Assembly: GCA_021805955.1 (NCBI GenBank)
Contig: JAJZDO010001004.1
Span: forward strand, 1 to 14,380
Source of the DNA: Acidobacteriota bacterium
GTDB lineage: Bacteria; Acidobacteriota; Terriglobia; Terriglobales; Acidobacteriaceae
Length of the DNA: 14,380 nucleotides
Direction: 5' to 3'
Each line of letters begins with the position of its first letter. Position 1 is the first letter of the stretch. Below are positions 6,901 through 14,380 of the stretch, piece after piece. The translations under genes and the position numbers were made by a program. The notes below the pieces were generated by a model. That model had not been told where the DNA came from and made no database searches. It saw nothing but the letters and a program-made list of their open reading frames with translations.

Positions 6901-7926
6901 TCATCCGCGGGACGCCTGTCGCGCTGGTTGATAGCTGCTTGCCAGAGCGTGTGCTGCGGCATAATCCTGTGCGGCCGCCGCCTGTTCTCCGCGAGAGGCC
7001 AGTAAATTGCCGATCTGAACGTACACCTGAAACACGGGTGCTTCTTCTGATTGCTGGCGCGACGCTAGATATTGGCGCAACATGTGCTGCGCCTGCTGTA
7101 AATTTTGATGCTTTTGTATCAGCAACGTGGCCCCTTGCACAAGAGCTTCTCCGTTGGACGGGTCCGCTTCGATTCCGCTTTGAATCGCCTGTTGCATGGA
7201 GGCTAGATTTTTTCTTTCCGCATAGAACCCAGCCAGATTCATCCATTGTTCCGCAGGGTTCGGGGAAGTCTGAATTGCCAGCTTCCATTGTTGCTCCGCA
7301 TCGGTAAAATCCGATTTCTTCTCGTCGATCTTCGCCTGCAGTTCGTGGTAACGGGGCGCGCTTAAAGGCTTGAGTTGCTGAGCAATTTGTTCAGCATGTG
7401 TCGTTCCGCCGCCTAAGATTCGCGGGACATCCACCAGGTATTCTCCCAGGTCCGAGAGCGCGGACAGATTCTTTGCATCGAGTCGAACGGCAGTTTCAAA
7501 TTCGGCGTGGACCTTTTTCGCCAGCGAGTACGCGTTGACTAGCGACGCATGAGCGGCCGCCCCGCCGTATGCTCGACCGAGCCACTGGTGGTAGGCGCTG
7601 CGATTGGGATCAAGTTCTATCGCGCGACTGCATTCCTGCTCGGCATCGCTCCACTGTTCTTCTTGAATGTAGACACGGCACAGCAGATTATGGGCGGTTG
7701 CATTGGTGAAGTTTTTGGATAGCTCTTGCCGAAGTAGCGAAATGGCGTCATTGGCACGCCCGTTATTCAGATCCTGACGAATAGACCGATAGACTCCCGG
7801 ACTGGAAGCCGCCGCCGAGACCAAGCGGCCCGGCTCCATTGCCAAGCTGACCATTCTGCCGCAAACAAGCAAGGCCGCAATCGTCAGGAAACGGCGCAGG
7901 AGCTGCAATGGAGCGATACATTCCAT
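6901..7926 (-). CDS. Exported or membrane-anchored TPR-repeat protein
   Basis: A 341-residue protein with an N-terminal hydrophobic segment (about 11-30) that could be a signal peptide or anchor, followed by tetratricopeptide-like helix pairs over most of its length. The clearest repeats are around residues 80-120 (AEQECSRAIELDP), 200-245 (AEQQWKLAIQTSPNPAEQW) and 245-285 (MQQAIQSGIEADPSNGEAL). TPR proteins act as protein-protein scaffolds; here it would sit in the periplasm. It starts three bases after the adaptor stop with a GGAA six bases before its ATG, and its stop touches an alternative start of the TolC-like gene, so all three are one operon. It may help assemble or regulate the exporter; its exact role cannot be read from sequence. 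Confidence 0.8.
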   Translation of the reverse strand: MECIAPLQLLRRFLTIAALLVCGRMVSLAMEPGRLVSAAASSPGVYRSIRQDLNNGRANDAISLLRQELSKNFTNATAHNLLCRVYIQEEQWSDAEQECSRAIELDPNRSAYHQWLGRAYGGAAAHASLVNAYSLAKKVHAEFETAVRLDAKNLSALSDLGEYLVDVPRILGGGTTHAEQIAQQLKPLSAPRYHELQAKIDEKKSDFTDAEQQWKLAIQTSPNPAEQWMNLAGFYAERKNLASMQQAIQSGIEADPSNGEALVQGATLLIQKHQNLQQAQHMLRQYLASRQQSEEAPVFQVYVQIGNLLASRGEQAAAAQDYAAAHALASSYQPARQASRG

Positions 7927-7929
7927 ACG

Positions 7930-9177
7930 CTATTCCGCGCGGCGCACAGCCTGGCCGCTCTGCAGGGTGGAAGCATCAACGGCTGAAAGCACCACGACAG
8001 TACCCTGCTCCAGTCCAGAAACGATCTGCACTTCAGTCAGATTCAAGGCGTCAATGGTGACAGGGATGCGCTTCAGCCGGCCATTGTCAATCCCGAATAC
8101 ATAGTCCCCGTCATCGTCGATGCGCAAAGCTTCGCGCGGAATCAGCAGGACATTTTTCAGGTCTTTCAAAACCACCGTAATGGTGACGTTCGTATTCGGT
8201 AAAAGGGTTTCGTCCGCGTCATCGACCGAGACCAGCGCCTCGCCGACATTTCGAGTGCCGTAGGGAATGATGGTGGAGGGCGTGCGGATCACGTGTCCGT
8301 GCCAGACGCGATTCGGGAGCGCTGCCCAGACAATCGTTACCGGTTCGCCGACCTTCAGCTTCCCGATCTCCGGCTCGTCAAAATACGCCTGCACCTGGAT
8401 CTGTTTCAGGTCCGCCATCTGCAGCAACTGGGCGCCGCCAGGAACAAAATCGCTGGTTTGCGTAGATACCGAGTAGACGGTTCCGGCGAAAGGCGCACGC
8501 ACGTTTTCTCGCTGCAGTGTGTCGAGCGCCGAAGTATACGCCGCCTGCGCATTCTCTAAATTTGCCATTGCATGCTGCAGGTCGATGGGAGCATATCCCT
8601 GTGTTTGCTGCTGACCGAGGGCCTTTAACCCGGCATCATCCGCCGCAAGCAATCTGCGTGCCGCGTCGACTTCGCTGGTAGATGCCGCGCCTTGCTGGTG
8701 CAATTTCTCCAGCGTCGCCAGGGTCGCCGCTTGCTGATCTCTGGCTGTTTTGGCCTTGTCGATATCGCTGGTCCTGGCGATCTGTTCGTGGCGTGTCCCG
8801 CCCCTGCGCAAAGCCTCAAGTTGCGCCTGCGCTCCGCGAACCGCAGCAAGAGCAGCTGCAACCTGCGTACGTGCCTCAGAATCGTCCAGTGAGATAAGAA
8901 GCTGACCGGCGGCTACTTTTTCGCCTTCATGCACATACACGGCTTTTACCGTCCCGGGTAGGGGACTGAACGCCGCAAAATTGTGAGTGGGCTGGACCAC
9001 ACCGTTGGTGGCCAGAGTACTGACCAGTTCGCCCATTTCCGCCTTCGCCGTCCGTACCTGAATCACATTGCGGGTCGAGTAGTACAGCAGGATGGCAGCA
9101 GCCAGCAGAGCCAAAGCAACCAGGAGCCAAATCTTACGTTTCTTTTGCGAAGTTTCTTGTGAAGACGGAGCGGCCAT
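7930..9177 (-). CDS. HlyD/RND-type periplasmic adaptor (membrane fusion) protein
   Basis: A 415-residue membrane fusion protein. It has a short cytoplasmic basic N-terminus, one membrane helix (about 16-33), a lipoyl-like half domain (about 70-98, LPGTVKAVYVHEGEKVAAG), an Ala/Gln-rich coiled-coil hairpin (about 101-225), the returning lipoyl strand RAPFAGTV (227-234), a beta-barrel domain from about 258 and a membrane-proximal domain at the C-terminus (from about 346). Such adaptors link an inner-membrane pump (RND, ABC or MacB type) to a TolC duct. It is the first gene of the adaptor-TPR-TolC operon and is divergent from queF across 188 bases. No pump gene lies beside it, so the partner is encoded elsewhere or has been lost. 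The start ATG 9177 follows a weak purine-rich stretch. Confidence 0.9.
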   Translation of the reverse strand: MAAPSSQETSQKKRKIWLLVALALLAAAILLYYSTRNVIQVRTAKAEMGELVSTLATNGVVQPTHNFAAFSPLPGTVKAVYVHEGEKVAAGQLLISLDDSEARTQVAAALAAVRGAQAQLEALRRGGTRHEQIARTSDIDKAKTARDQQAATLATLEKLHQQGAASTSEVDAARRLLAADDAGLKALGQQQTQGYAPIDLQHAMANLENAQAAYTSALDTLQRENVRAPFAGTVYSVSTQTSDFVPGGAQLLQMADLKQIQVQAYFDEPEIGKLKVGEPVTIVWAALPNRVWHGHVIRTPSTIIPYGTRNVGEALVSVDDADETLLPNTNVTITVVLKDLKNVLLIPREALRIDDDGDYVFGIDNGRLKRIPVTIDALNLTEVQIVSGLEQGTVVVLSAVDASTLQSGQAVRRAE

Positions 9178-9365
9178 AGTGAGATCTTGGTATCTCTTAG
9201 AAGAATCAGTATATAAGACGCTGGAGGTTGGTATTGCGATTCAAGGGATTCAGGGTAATCCCGGAGATCCTGCAAATCTTGACAATCAAACTCTCAAAGT
9301 AGTTAAGGCGGATACGGCGAGCGACGGCGGATGCTGGGAGTCCGAATTTCGTACAATCAAGCCAT
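9178..9365. other. Divergent intergenic region between the adaptor operon and queF
   Basis: This 188-base stretch must hold the promoters of both divergent units. Toward the adaptor, a TATACT -10-like box lies within the TATATA-rich stretch near 9210-9220 but has no good -35 at normal spacing. A GAGAT/ATCTC 5-bp hairpin (9181-9196) sits right before the adaptor start. Toward queF there is a perfect TTGACA, described separately. No preQ1 riboswitch could be recognised upstream of queF, and no tRNA or other RNA gene was seen. Confidence 0.4.
9279..9307 (+). promoter_or_regulatory. Possible sigma-70-type promoter for queF
   Basis: A perfect TTGACA (9279-9284) is followed, after a 17-base spacer, by GTTAAG (9302-9307), which keeps only three -10 consensus bases. 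It lies about 60 bases before the queF ATG. The -35 match is good and the -10 match poor, so this is a weak call. Confidence 0.25.
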
Positions 9366-9776
9366 ATGTCATCCACCGCAAAACGAAATGCGCCAAGATA
9401 TACCGAGGACCACGCGCAGGCTGGCCTCGACTTCAATTTCCCAGAGATTGAGACCTGGCCGAACCAGTTTCCAGGCTATGAGATTCTGATCGACGACCCG
9501 GAGTTTACCTCGGTGTGCCCTAAGACTGGATTGCCGGACTTTGGCGTGGTTCTTTTGCGTTATGAGCCGCGGAAGAAATGCCTGGAGCTGAAGTCGTATA
9601 AGGAATATCTCTTTTCGTATCGCAACCTCGGAATCTTTCAAGAAAATGTCGTCAACCAAGTGTTGAAGGATGTCGTGAGGGCCTGCAACCCGGTGTGGGC
9701 AACGGTACGCGGAGAGTTTCGTCCGCGCGGCGGCATCTCGACCATAGTCGAAGCACGGTGGCCGCTCCAGAAATAG
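9366..9776 (+). CDS. queF: NADPH-dependent 7-cyano-7-deazaguanine (preQ0) reductase QueF
   Basis: A 136-residue, single-domain QueF of the tunnelling-fold family. It reduces the nitrile of preQ0 to the amine preQ1 with two NADPH, a cytoplasmic step in making the tRNA base queuosine. The active-site cysteine is C51 in SVCPKTGLPDFG, with the conserved Asp seven residues later (D58). The QueF NADPH motif follows as ELKSYKEY (74-81), then FSYRN and GIFQEN (89-94). The C-terminal RGGIST segment is also typical. Length fits the short (unimodular) class. No clear Shine-Dalgarno precedes ATG 9366. No other queuosine gene is adjacent, and the next gene (MFS) starts 56 bases on in the same direction without an obvious functional link. 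Confidence 0.95.
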   Translation: MSSTAKRNAPRYTEDHAQAGLDFNFPEIETWPNQFPGYEILIDDPEFTSVCPKTGLPDFGVVLLRYEPRKKCLELKSYKEYLFSYRNLGIFQENVVNQVLKDVVRACNPVWATVRGEFRPRGGISTIVEARWPLQK

Positions 9777-9832
9777 GCAGAAAACAGAAGGAATCCTCAC
9801 GGCGCAGTGTCACCCTGATATGCTGGCGGCTC

Positions 9833-11080
9833 ATGGCGGTTGAGAATGCCAACTCTTCAAAGCGACTCCCAGCCTCGGCTGCGTGGACAGCGCTCGCCCT
9901 GCTGACGGCGCTGAACCTGCTGAACTATACCGACCGCTATGTGCTGGCGGGCGTGCAGCCGCTGGTTCAGCGAGCTTTTCAGGTGAACGATGAACGCATC
10001 GGCAGCCTGACATTCGCTTTTTTCATCACCTATATGTTTGCCGCTCCGCTGACGGGATGGCTGGGAGATCGCTTTCCGCGCAAGCCGCTGATCCTTGCCG
10101 GCGCGCTGTTCTGGTCGCTGCTGACGCTTTCAACGGCGTTGGTCCATACCTTCGGGGAACTCTATGTGCGACACGCGCTGGTCGGCATTGGCGAGGCAAG
10201 CTTCGGCATTTTTGCGCCCGCGCTGCTGTCGGATTATTGGCCGCCAGAGCAGCGCAATCGCATCCTGACCCTGTTCTATCTCGCGCTGCCGATCGGCGCG
10301 GCACTCGGTTACATTCTGGGCGGAACATTGGGGCAGGCGTATGGATGGAAAATGCCGTTTTATGTCGCGGCGGCTCCTGGCCTGGTGGTGGTATTGCTGG
10401 TCTGGATTTTTCTGCGGGAGCCCGCGCGGGGCGCCACCGAGCCGCTGAAAATTCGATCGGATCGAGCGACACTCTCCGGATTGACGCACAATGCCGCGTA
10501 CTGGACTGCAACCCTTGGCATGGCGATGATGGTGTTTACGCTGGGAGGAATTTCCGTTTGGATGCCCACCTTTCTCTATCGCTACGGGCACTATTCTTTG
10601 GCCGGCGCCAGTCAGATTCTGGGCACGATTACCGTGGTGGATGGAATTGTGGGAACGTGGCTCGGTGGATGGCTGGCGCAGCGATGGCTGCGGCGCAACA
10701 AGGCCGCACTCTATTTACTGTCCGCGTGGAGCGTTCTGTTGGCAGCGCCGTTCGCGGTGCTGGTTTTCTATGGGCCGCGCACTACCATGGTGCCTTGCCT
10801 GGCGATGGCGGAGTTCTTTTTGTTTTTGAATACCGGACCCTTGAACGCCGCCATTGTGAACGCGGTCGACGCGCCAATTCGTTCGACGGCGATTGCAATT
10901 GAACTCTTCATGATTCACGCGCTCGGCGATGCTCCGTCACCGCGTATCATCGGCTGGATCTCCGATCATTCTTCGTTGCGCGACGGGCTGGCCGTGACTC
11001 TGATTACGCTGCTGCTTTCGGCGTTCCTGAATTTCGATGGGGCAAAGTATGCTCCGGATATCGAGAAGGCCGCGGTCTGA
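9833..11080 (+). CDS. Major facilitator superfamily transporter, Spinster-like
   Basis: A 415-residue MFS permease with about twelve membrane segments and a short polar N-terminus. Helix 1 ends in LNYTDRYVLAGV (D34), the loop between helices 2 and 3 holds the MFS signature GWLGDRFPRK (75-84), and helix 4 carries R113 and GIGEASFG with E121. The NYxDRY and GIGEAS segments are those I associate with Spinster (Spns) proteins, which export lysolipids and sphingosine phosphate in animals; bacterial homologues have mostly unknown cargo. The frame is open upstream to 9695 inside queF; ATG 9833 was chosen because it starts just before the first helix and avoids that overlap. The glycosyltransferase follows after 57 bases, so the two may be co-transcribed. 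Other MFS families, such as sugar-acid or aromatic-acid transporters, remain possible. Confidence 0.85.
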   Translation: MAVENANSSKRLPASAAWTALALLTALNLLNYTDRYVLAGVQPLVQRAFQVNDERIGSLTFAFFITYMFAAPLTGWLGDRFPRKPLILAGALFWSLLTLSTALVHTFGELYVRHALVGIGEASFGIFAPALLSDYWPPEQRNRILTLFYLALPIGAALGYILGGTLGQAYGWKMPFYVAAAPGLVVVLLVWIFLREPARGATEPLKIRSDRATLSGLTHNAAYWTATLGMAMMVFTLGGISVWMPTFLYRYGHYSLAGASQILGTITVVDGIVGTWLGGWLAQRWLRRNKAALYLLSAWSVLLAAPFAVLVFYGPRTTMVPCLAMAEFFLFLNTGPLNAAIVNAVDAPIRSTAIAIELFMIHALGDAPSPRIIGWISDHSSLRDGLAVTLITLLLSAFLNFDGAKYAPDIEKAAV

Positions 11081-11137
11081 TCGAAACCGAAGAACGGCGC
11101 CAACATGGCTGTCCAAGAACCGGCATACTAGAGAAAC

Positions 11138-12358
11138 ATGCCTTCTCTGCTTTCATGGTTGCTTCACGGGCGATTTCTTTTCGCGGTGTTTGCGTGGCTG
11201 ATCGCGATCGCTTGGCTGTCACGGGTGATTCCGGCGTTGTGGATGTTGCCGCGAGTTCCGAATCTCCTAAACCTGGCCCGCCTTTCCTGTGATGCGTCGG
11301 ATGCGCTGACAACATTGCCTTCTGTCACGGTTATTGTGCCGGCGAAAGATGAGGCCGCTGCGATCGCGCATTCTTTGCGCTGTCTGCTGGCGTGCGACTA
11401 TCCAAATCTGCAGATCGTCGCCGTCGACGATCGATCCACGGATACGACTGGCAGGTTGATGGATGAGGTTGCGGCTTCGCCCGAGGCAAAGGGCCGGTTG
11501 CGTGTCCTTCACGTGAAGGAACTGCCTGAGGGATGGCTGGGGAAGCCGCACGCCATGACTCTTGCGGCCACCGGCGTGACATCCGACTGGCTGCTGTTTA
11601 CAGATGCCGATGTCGTCTTCGATCATCGCGCGATTCGGCTTGCCATCGAGTACGCAACCCGCAGTCACGGCGACCATATGGTGTTGTATCCCACGCTGAT
11701 TTTGCACGGCATTGCGGAAAAGATGTTGATCGGCTTCTTTCAAAGCGTCTCCGCATTGGCGGGCCGGCCGTGGAAGATTGCCGATCCAAAGGCGACCAGG
11801 GATTACATCGGCGTGGGCGCATTCAACTTGATTCGCCGATCAGTCTACAATGCGCTGGGAGGGTACGCGGAGCTACGCATGGAGGTGCTGGAAGATATGC
11901 GTCTCGGCTTTCGCGTCAAGCGCTCCGGCTATGCCCAGCGGGTTGCGTTTGGAAAAGACTTGATTCGAATTCGTTGGGCGGAGAGCGCGTGGGGCATTCT
12001 CCATAACCTTACGAAGAACCTTTATTCCACGTTTCGTTTTCGTACTTCGTTACTGCTGGCAGCCTGCGCCGGCATCTTCGTCATGTGTCTGACGCCGTTT
12101 CTTGCGTTGTTCTTTCCTGGGGCCGCGCAATGGGCCGGAATCGTGACGCTGGTTGCGTTGCTGTTGCTGAATCTGCATTACTGGCGACTGACCGACATCC
12201 CTCCGGCGTACCTGGCGCTATTTCCCATCGCAACATTGCTGTTTATTGGAACACTACTGCGTTCGATGATTTTAGTGTTATGGCGCGGTGGAGTACTATG
12301 GCGCGGAACGCTCTATCCGCTGAAAGAGCTGCGCCGGCAGGCGGGACCGCTCTGGTGA
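11138..12358 (+). CDS. Membrane-bound family 2 glycosyltransferase
   Basis: A 406-residue GT-A fold glycosyltransferase. An N-terminal membrane helix (about 12-36) is followed by the catalytic domain: SVTVIVPAKDE (62-72), the nucleotide-binding DDRSTD (97-102), GWLGKPHAM (132-140), the metal-binding DAD (156-158) and an ED pair (252-253) in RMEVLEDMRLG. Three further membrane helices lie at about 304-328, 332-347 and 356-383. Membrane GT2 enzymes of this form glycosylate lipids such as carotenoids or hopanoids at the cytoplasmic face. The layout recalls CrtQ-like and HpnB-like proteins, but the HpnB signatures I know (ADI rather than ADV, AAAGGC, DDC) are absent, so no hpn name is given. It starts 57 bases after the MFS gene and ends seven bases before a convergent gene. 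Confidence 0.88.
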   Translation: MPSLLSWLLHGRFLFAVFAWLIAIAWLSRVIPALWMLPRVPNLLNLARLSCDASDALTTLPSVTVIVPAKDEAAAIAHSLRCLLACDYPNLQIVAVDDRSTDTTGRLMDEVAASPEAKGRLRVLHVKELPEGWLGKPHAMTLAATGVTSDWLLFTDADVVFDHRAIRLAIEYATRSHGDHMVLYPTLILHGIAEKMLIGFFQSVSALAGRPWKIADPKATRDYIGVGAFNLIRRSVYNALGGYAELRMEVLEDMRLGFRVKRSGYAQRVAFGKDLIRIRWAESAWGILHNLTKNLYSTFRFRTSLLLAACAGIFVMCLTPFLALFFPGAAQWAGIVTLVALLLLNLHYWRLTDIPPAYLALFPIATLLFIGTLLRSMILVLWRGGVLWRGTLYPLKELRRQAGPLW

Positions 12359-12365
12359 GGAAGGG

Positions 12366-12860
12366 TTAGTTGCCGCGATGATGGAAGTGGACGCCATGCT
12401 GGCCACCGACTCCATTCCGTGAGGCGAATCCCTGTCCATTGTTTTCCGCGGAAAACGTTTGGACCAGCTGCGGATTGGGGTGGAATTTTGGCTTGCCTCC
12501 ATGCAACTGCTCTTTCGTGCTGAACACCATGTCTGCCCGCCCCTGGATGGGATGAATTTTGCCGCGAATCTGGATCGTTTGGCCCACGAGGCTTTCAAGG
12601 CTGCCAACGCTTTTCTTATCTTCGGTGGAACTGATGATGAAGAAATGGCAATCGGCATTGGATGTTTCCGGGCTGCATACATCGAGGAAGCGGATGTCGT
12701 CGCCAGCGTCGACCACGCGGTAGACATGGGCCTCGACGCAGACGTTTTTATGGAGGTGCCGCAACGCCTGGTCGGGAGAAATGCAGGCAGGTTTTGCCAG
12801 CGCGGCAGAGCAAAACAGGAGGCAAGCGATGGGCACACTCAGCAGAATCGGCGCACGCAT
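12366..12860 (-). CDS. Small secreted OB-fold-like protein
   Basis: A 164-residue protein with a good signal peptide (residues 1-22, cleavage after AALA) and a compact body of alternating beta strands (NVCVEAHVYRVVDAG, then IRFLDVC, HFFIISS, LVGQTIQIRGKIHPI and RADMVFS). The pattern of an opening strand, a loop and a late GQTIQIRGKI resembles bacterial OB-fold domains of nucleic-acid-binding ancestry, here exported to the periplasm. Four cysteines remain in the mature protein (C26, C41, C62, C71) and could form two disulphides. The C-terminus is His/Gly-rich (QHGVHFHH), possibly metal-binding. The frame is open upstream to 13130, but only ATG 12860 gives a signal peptide. Function unknown; the fold call is from strand pattern only. 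Confidence 0.7.
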   Translation of the reverse strand: MRAPILLSVPIACLLFCSAALAKPACISPDQALRHLHKNVCVEAHVYRVVDAGDDIRFLDVCSPETSNADCHFFIISSTEDKKSVGSLESLVGQTIQIRGKIHPIQGRADMVFSTKEQLHGGKPKFHPNPQLVQTFSAENNGQGFASRNGVGGQHGVHFHHRGN

Positions 12861-12970
12861 AGTGGAAATTCTTTCAGTGCAACAGCAACAGTTTGAGCTG
12901 CTTTCATTATGAGCCGATCCAGCCTCGGTTTCCAGAGAAAACGCGTGGAACTGCGGCGGAGCAGCGAACT

Positions 12971-14380
12971 TCAGGAAGAATGCGCTGCGCCGAACGACCG
13001 TTCCAGTACTGCTTTCGCGGTCCGTTGCAGCCTGGCCGCAAGCGCGTCGATGTGCCGCTCCTCGGTCAGGTAGCTGATCACCATCATGCGCAGTACGCTG
13101 CGACCGCGCACGCGCGTGGTGGAGATCCACTGCTGTCCGTCCTGCGTGATCTCGGCGGCGATTGCATGATGCAGCCGGGCGACTTCTTCTTCCGGCAGGG
13201 CCAACTCCCGTGCAGCCTTGGCGCGGAAGTTCAAAATCGTCAGGTGGCGCGGCGTCGCCAGGTCGAAGGCCCCGGTTTCGAGGACGCGCGATTCCATATA
13301 GGTCGCCAGCCGTAGTTGCGAGTCGATCAAGGCCTCATACGCCTGACGGCCGTGGACACGGAGTGTCAGCCAGAATTTCAGCGAGTTCATGCGCCGCGAC
13401 CATTGTGCGGAGATTCTAAAATTATCTGGCAGGGAACTGTTCGCGGTGCGGGGCAGATAGCTGGTGTCAAGGCCGAACGTCGGCTCCAGCAATTCCGGAC
13501 GGCGCGTCAGCAAAACACCGGCGGCAAACGGCATGGCCAGCCATTTATGCGGATCGACGGTGATGGAGTCCGCCAGCTCGATACCTGCAACCAGCCCGCG
13601 ATGCTGATTGGAAAAAACGACCGCCGCGCCGAATGCGCCATCGACGTGGAACCAGAGATTCTGTTGACGGGCCATCGCAGCCAGCGCGGGCAGGGAATCG
13701 ATGGCGCCGGAACTTGTCGTCCCCACTGTACCGACGATGGCCAGCGGCTCGAACCCTGCGCTGCGGTCGGCGGCGATGGCCGCTTCCAGCGTGCGAACAT
13801 CCATCTCGGCAGCCTCGTTGACGGCAATTCGCCGCAGCGCTTTGCGACCCAGGCCCAGGAGGCCCAGCGATTTTTCCAGCGAGTGGTGCGCCTCCGACGA
13901 GGCGTAGACAACCGGCTGCTTGCCCAATCCAACCAAACCGTTGTCGGCTGCCTGCGGAAAGCGCTGGGTCAGCGCAATCGCGAGCGCGCTCAGGTTGGCT
14001 TCCGTGCCGCCGCTGGTAAATGTGCCGCCAAACTTGTCCTCGCGCCAGCCGACTCGTTCCGCAATCCAGCCAATGGTTTGCTGCTCGATGCGCGATGCGA
14101 GTTGCGAACGCGCCAGCGAAGCCAGTTGCGGATTGAGCGCGGCGACCAGGGCCTCCGCCAACACCGCCATATACGTCGGCGTGGGATTGGTCAGGCCAAA
14201 GTAGTTGGCGCTGGGAACATGAAATCCCTGATCGATCATTTGCGAGCAGATGTTGTCGAGGACAGCGGCTGCATCTTCGCCGAGTTCCGGCAAATCCTCA
14301 TGGATGGGAAGGAAGCTGCGCTGCTCCGCTGGCCGTTGCACGGGGCGGTCTTTCAGGGTGGAAAAATATTCGTTGATGCG
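12971..14380 (-). CDS. PLP-dependent decarboxylase (group II, aromatic/acidic amino-acid type), 5' truncated by window edge
   Basis: At least 469 residues are visible, and the frame is open at the right edge. The GTG at 14341 is internal, because thirteen upstream codons (reading RINEYFSTLKDRP) continue a typical family N-terminus. Counting from position 14380, the PLP lysine is K279 in TVDPHKW (272-278 precede the final W), the pyridine-nitrogen aspartate is D247 in FHVDGAFG, and the ring-stacking region includes SEAHHSLEKS (162-171). FTSGGTEANLSAL binds the phosphate. Group II decarboxylases convert amino acids such as tyrosine, tryptophan, glutamate or diaminobutyrate to amines. The substrate cannot be told from this sequence. 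It ends 110 bases before the OB-fold-like gene on the same strand; those bases show no gene or clear terminator. Confidence 0.9.
   Translation of the reverse strand, partial: RINEYFSTLKDRPVQRPAEQRSFLPIHEDLPELGEDAAAVLDNICSQMIDQGFHVPSANYFGLTNPTPTYMAVLAEALVAALNPQLASLARSQLASRIEQQTIGWIAERVGWREDKFGGTFTSGGTEANLSALAIALTQRFPQAADNGLVGLGKQPVVYASSEAHHSLEKSLGLLGLGRKALRRIAVNEAAEMDVRTLEAAIAADRSAGFEPLAIVGTVGTTSSGAIDSLPALAAMARQQNLWFHVDGAFGAAVVFSNQHRGLVAGIELADSITVDPHKWLAMPFAAGVLLTRRPELLEPTFGLDTSYLPRTANSSLPDNFRISAQWSRRMNSLKFWLTLRVHGRQAYEALIDSQLRLATYMESRVLETGAFDLATPRHLTILNFRAKAARELALPEEEVARLHHAIAAEITQDGQQWISTTRVRGRSVLRMMVISYLTEERHIDALAARLQRTAKAVLERSFGAAHSS

Noticed and set aside
6824..7288. Upstream extension of the TolC-like frame to 7288
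   Set aside because: Most of it is the TPR gene read in another frame: Arg/Ser-rich, without structure. The gene starts at 6823 or 6904.
9178..9365. preQ1 riboswitch upstream of queF
   Set aside because: No preQ1-type pseudoknot pattern (short GC-rich stem plus A-rich tail pairing into its loop) could be found by eye.
11138..12358. Naming the glycosyltransferase HpnB or HpnI
   Set aside because: It lacks the HpnB and HpnI hallmark motifs I know. Only the general GT2 catalytic motifs and a hopanoid-gene neighbourhood support a link.
14341..14380. GTG 14341 as the start of the PLP decarboxylase
   Set aside because: The frame continues upstream to the edge with family-like residues, so the true start lies outside the window.

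Overview
The window looks like chromosomal DNA from a Gram-negative, hopanoid-making soil bacterium, most likely an Acidobacteriota (Terriglobia-type). The reasons are moderately high GC, a squalene pathway of the HpnC-HpnD-HpnE type, HpnJ, an RND/HlyD-type adaptor with a TolC-type outer-membrane protein, and a Pro-rich LPNAP segment after the TolC signal peptide that I recall from acidobacterial exported proteins. This placement is inferred from gene content and was not checked by any search.

Layout. Plus strand, 1-2575: the 3' end of hpnC, then hpnD and hpnE, which together turn farnesyl diphosphate into squalene, the hopene precursor. Minus strand, 2590-3440: two overlapping half-size transporter genes of the drug/metabolite (EamA/SMR-like) type, clearly paralogous, convergent with hpnE across only 14 bases. 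Positions 3441-3696 hold no convincing gene. They contain a strong hairpin with a T-rich tail, read as the hpnJ terminator, and a nested set of inverted repeats just after the hpnJ stop codon. Minus strand, 3697-9177, reading right to left: an HlyD-type periplasmic adaptor, a TPR protein, a TolC-like outer-membrane protein and hpnJ (radical SAM). The first three form a tight operon with no inner-membrane pump in view. hpnJ follows on the same strand after 139 bases.

Plus strand, 9366-12358: queF (preQ0 reductase), an MFS transporter of Spinster-like appearance, and a membrane-bound family 2 glycosyltransferase. Minus strand, 12366-14380: a small secreted OB-fold-like protein and the C-terminal part of a PLP-dependent decarboxylase that runs off the right edge.

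Functional reading. hpnCDE and hpnJ place hopanoid lipid synthesis and head-group modification here. Several membrane or envelope genes between and beside them (paired half-transporters, adaptor-TPR-TolC, MFS, glycosyltransferase) could move or decorate lipids, but only position supports that. No hpnF (squalene-hopene cyclase), hpnG, hpnH, hpnI, hpnK or hpnN lies inside the window. No tRNA, rRNA, CRISPR array, IS element or phage gene was seen.
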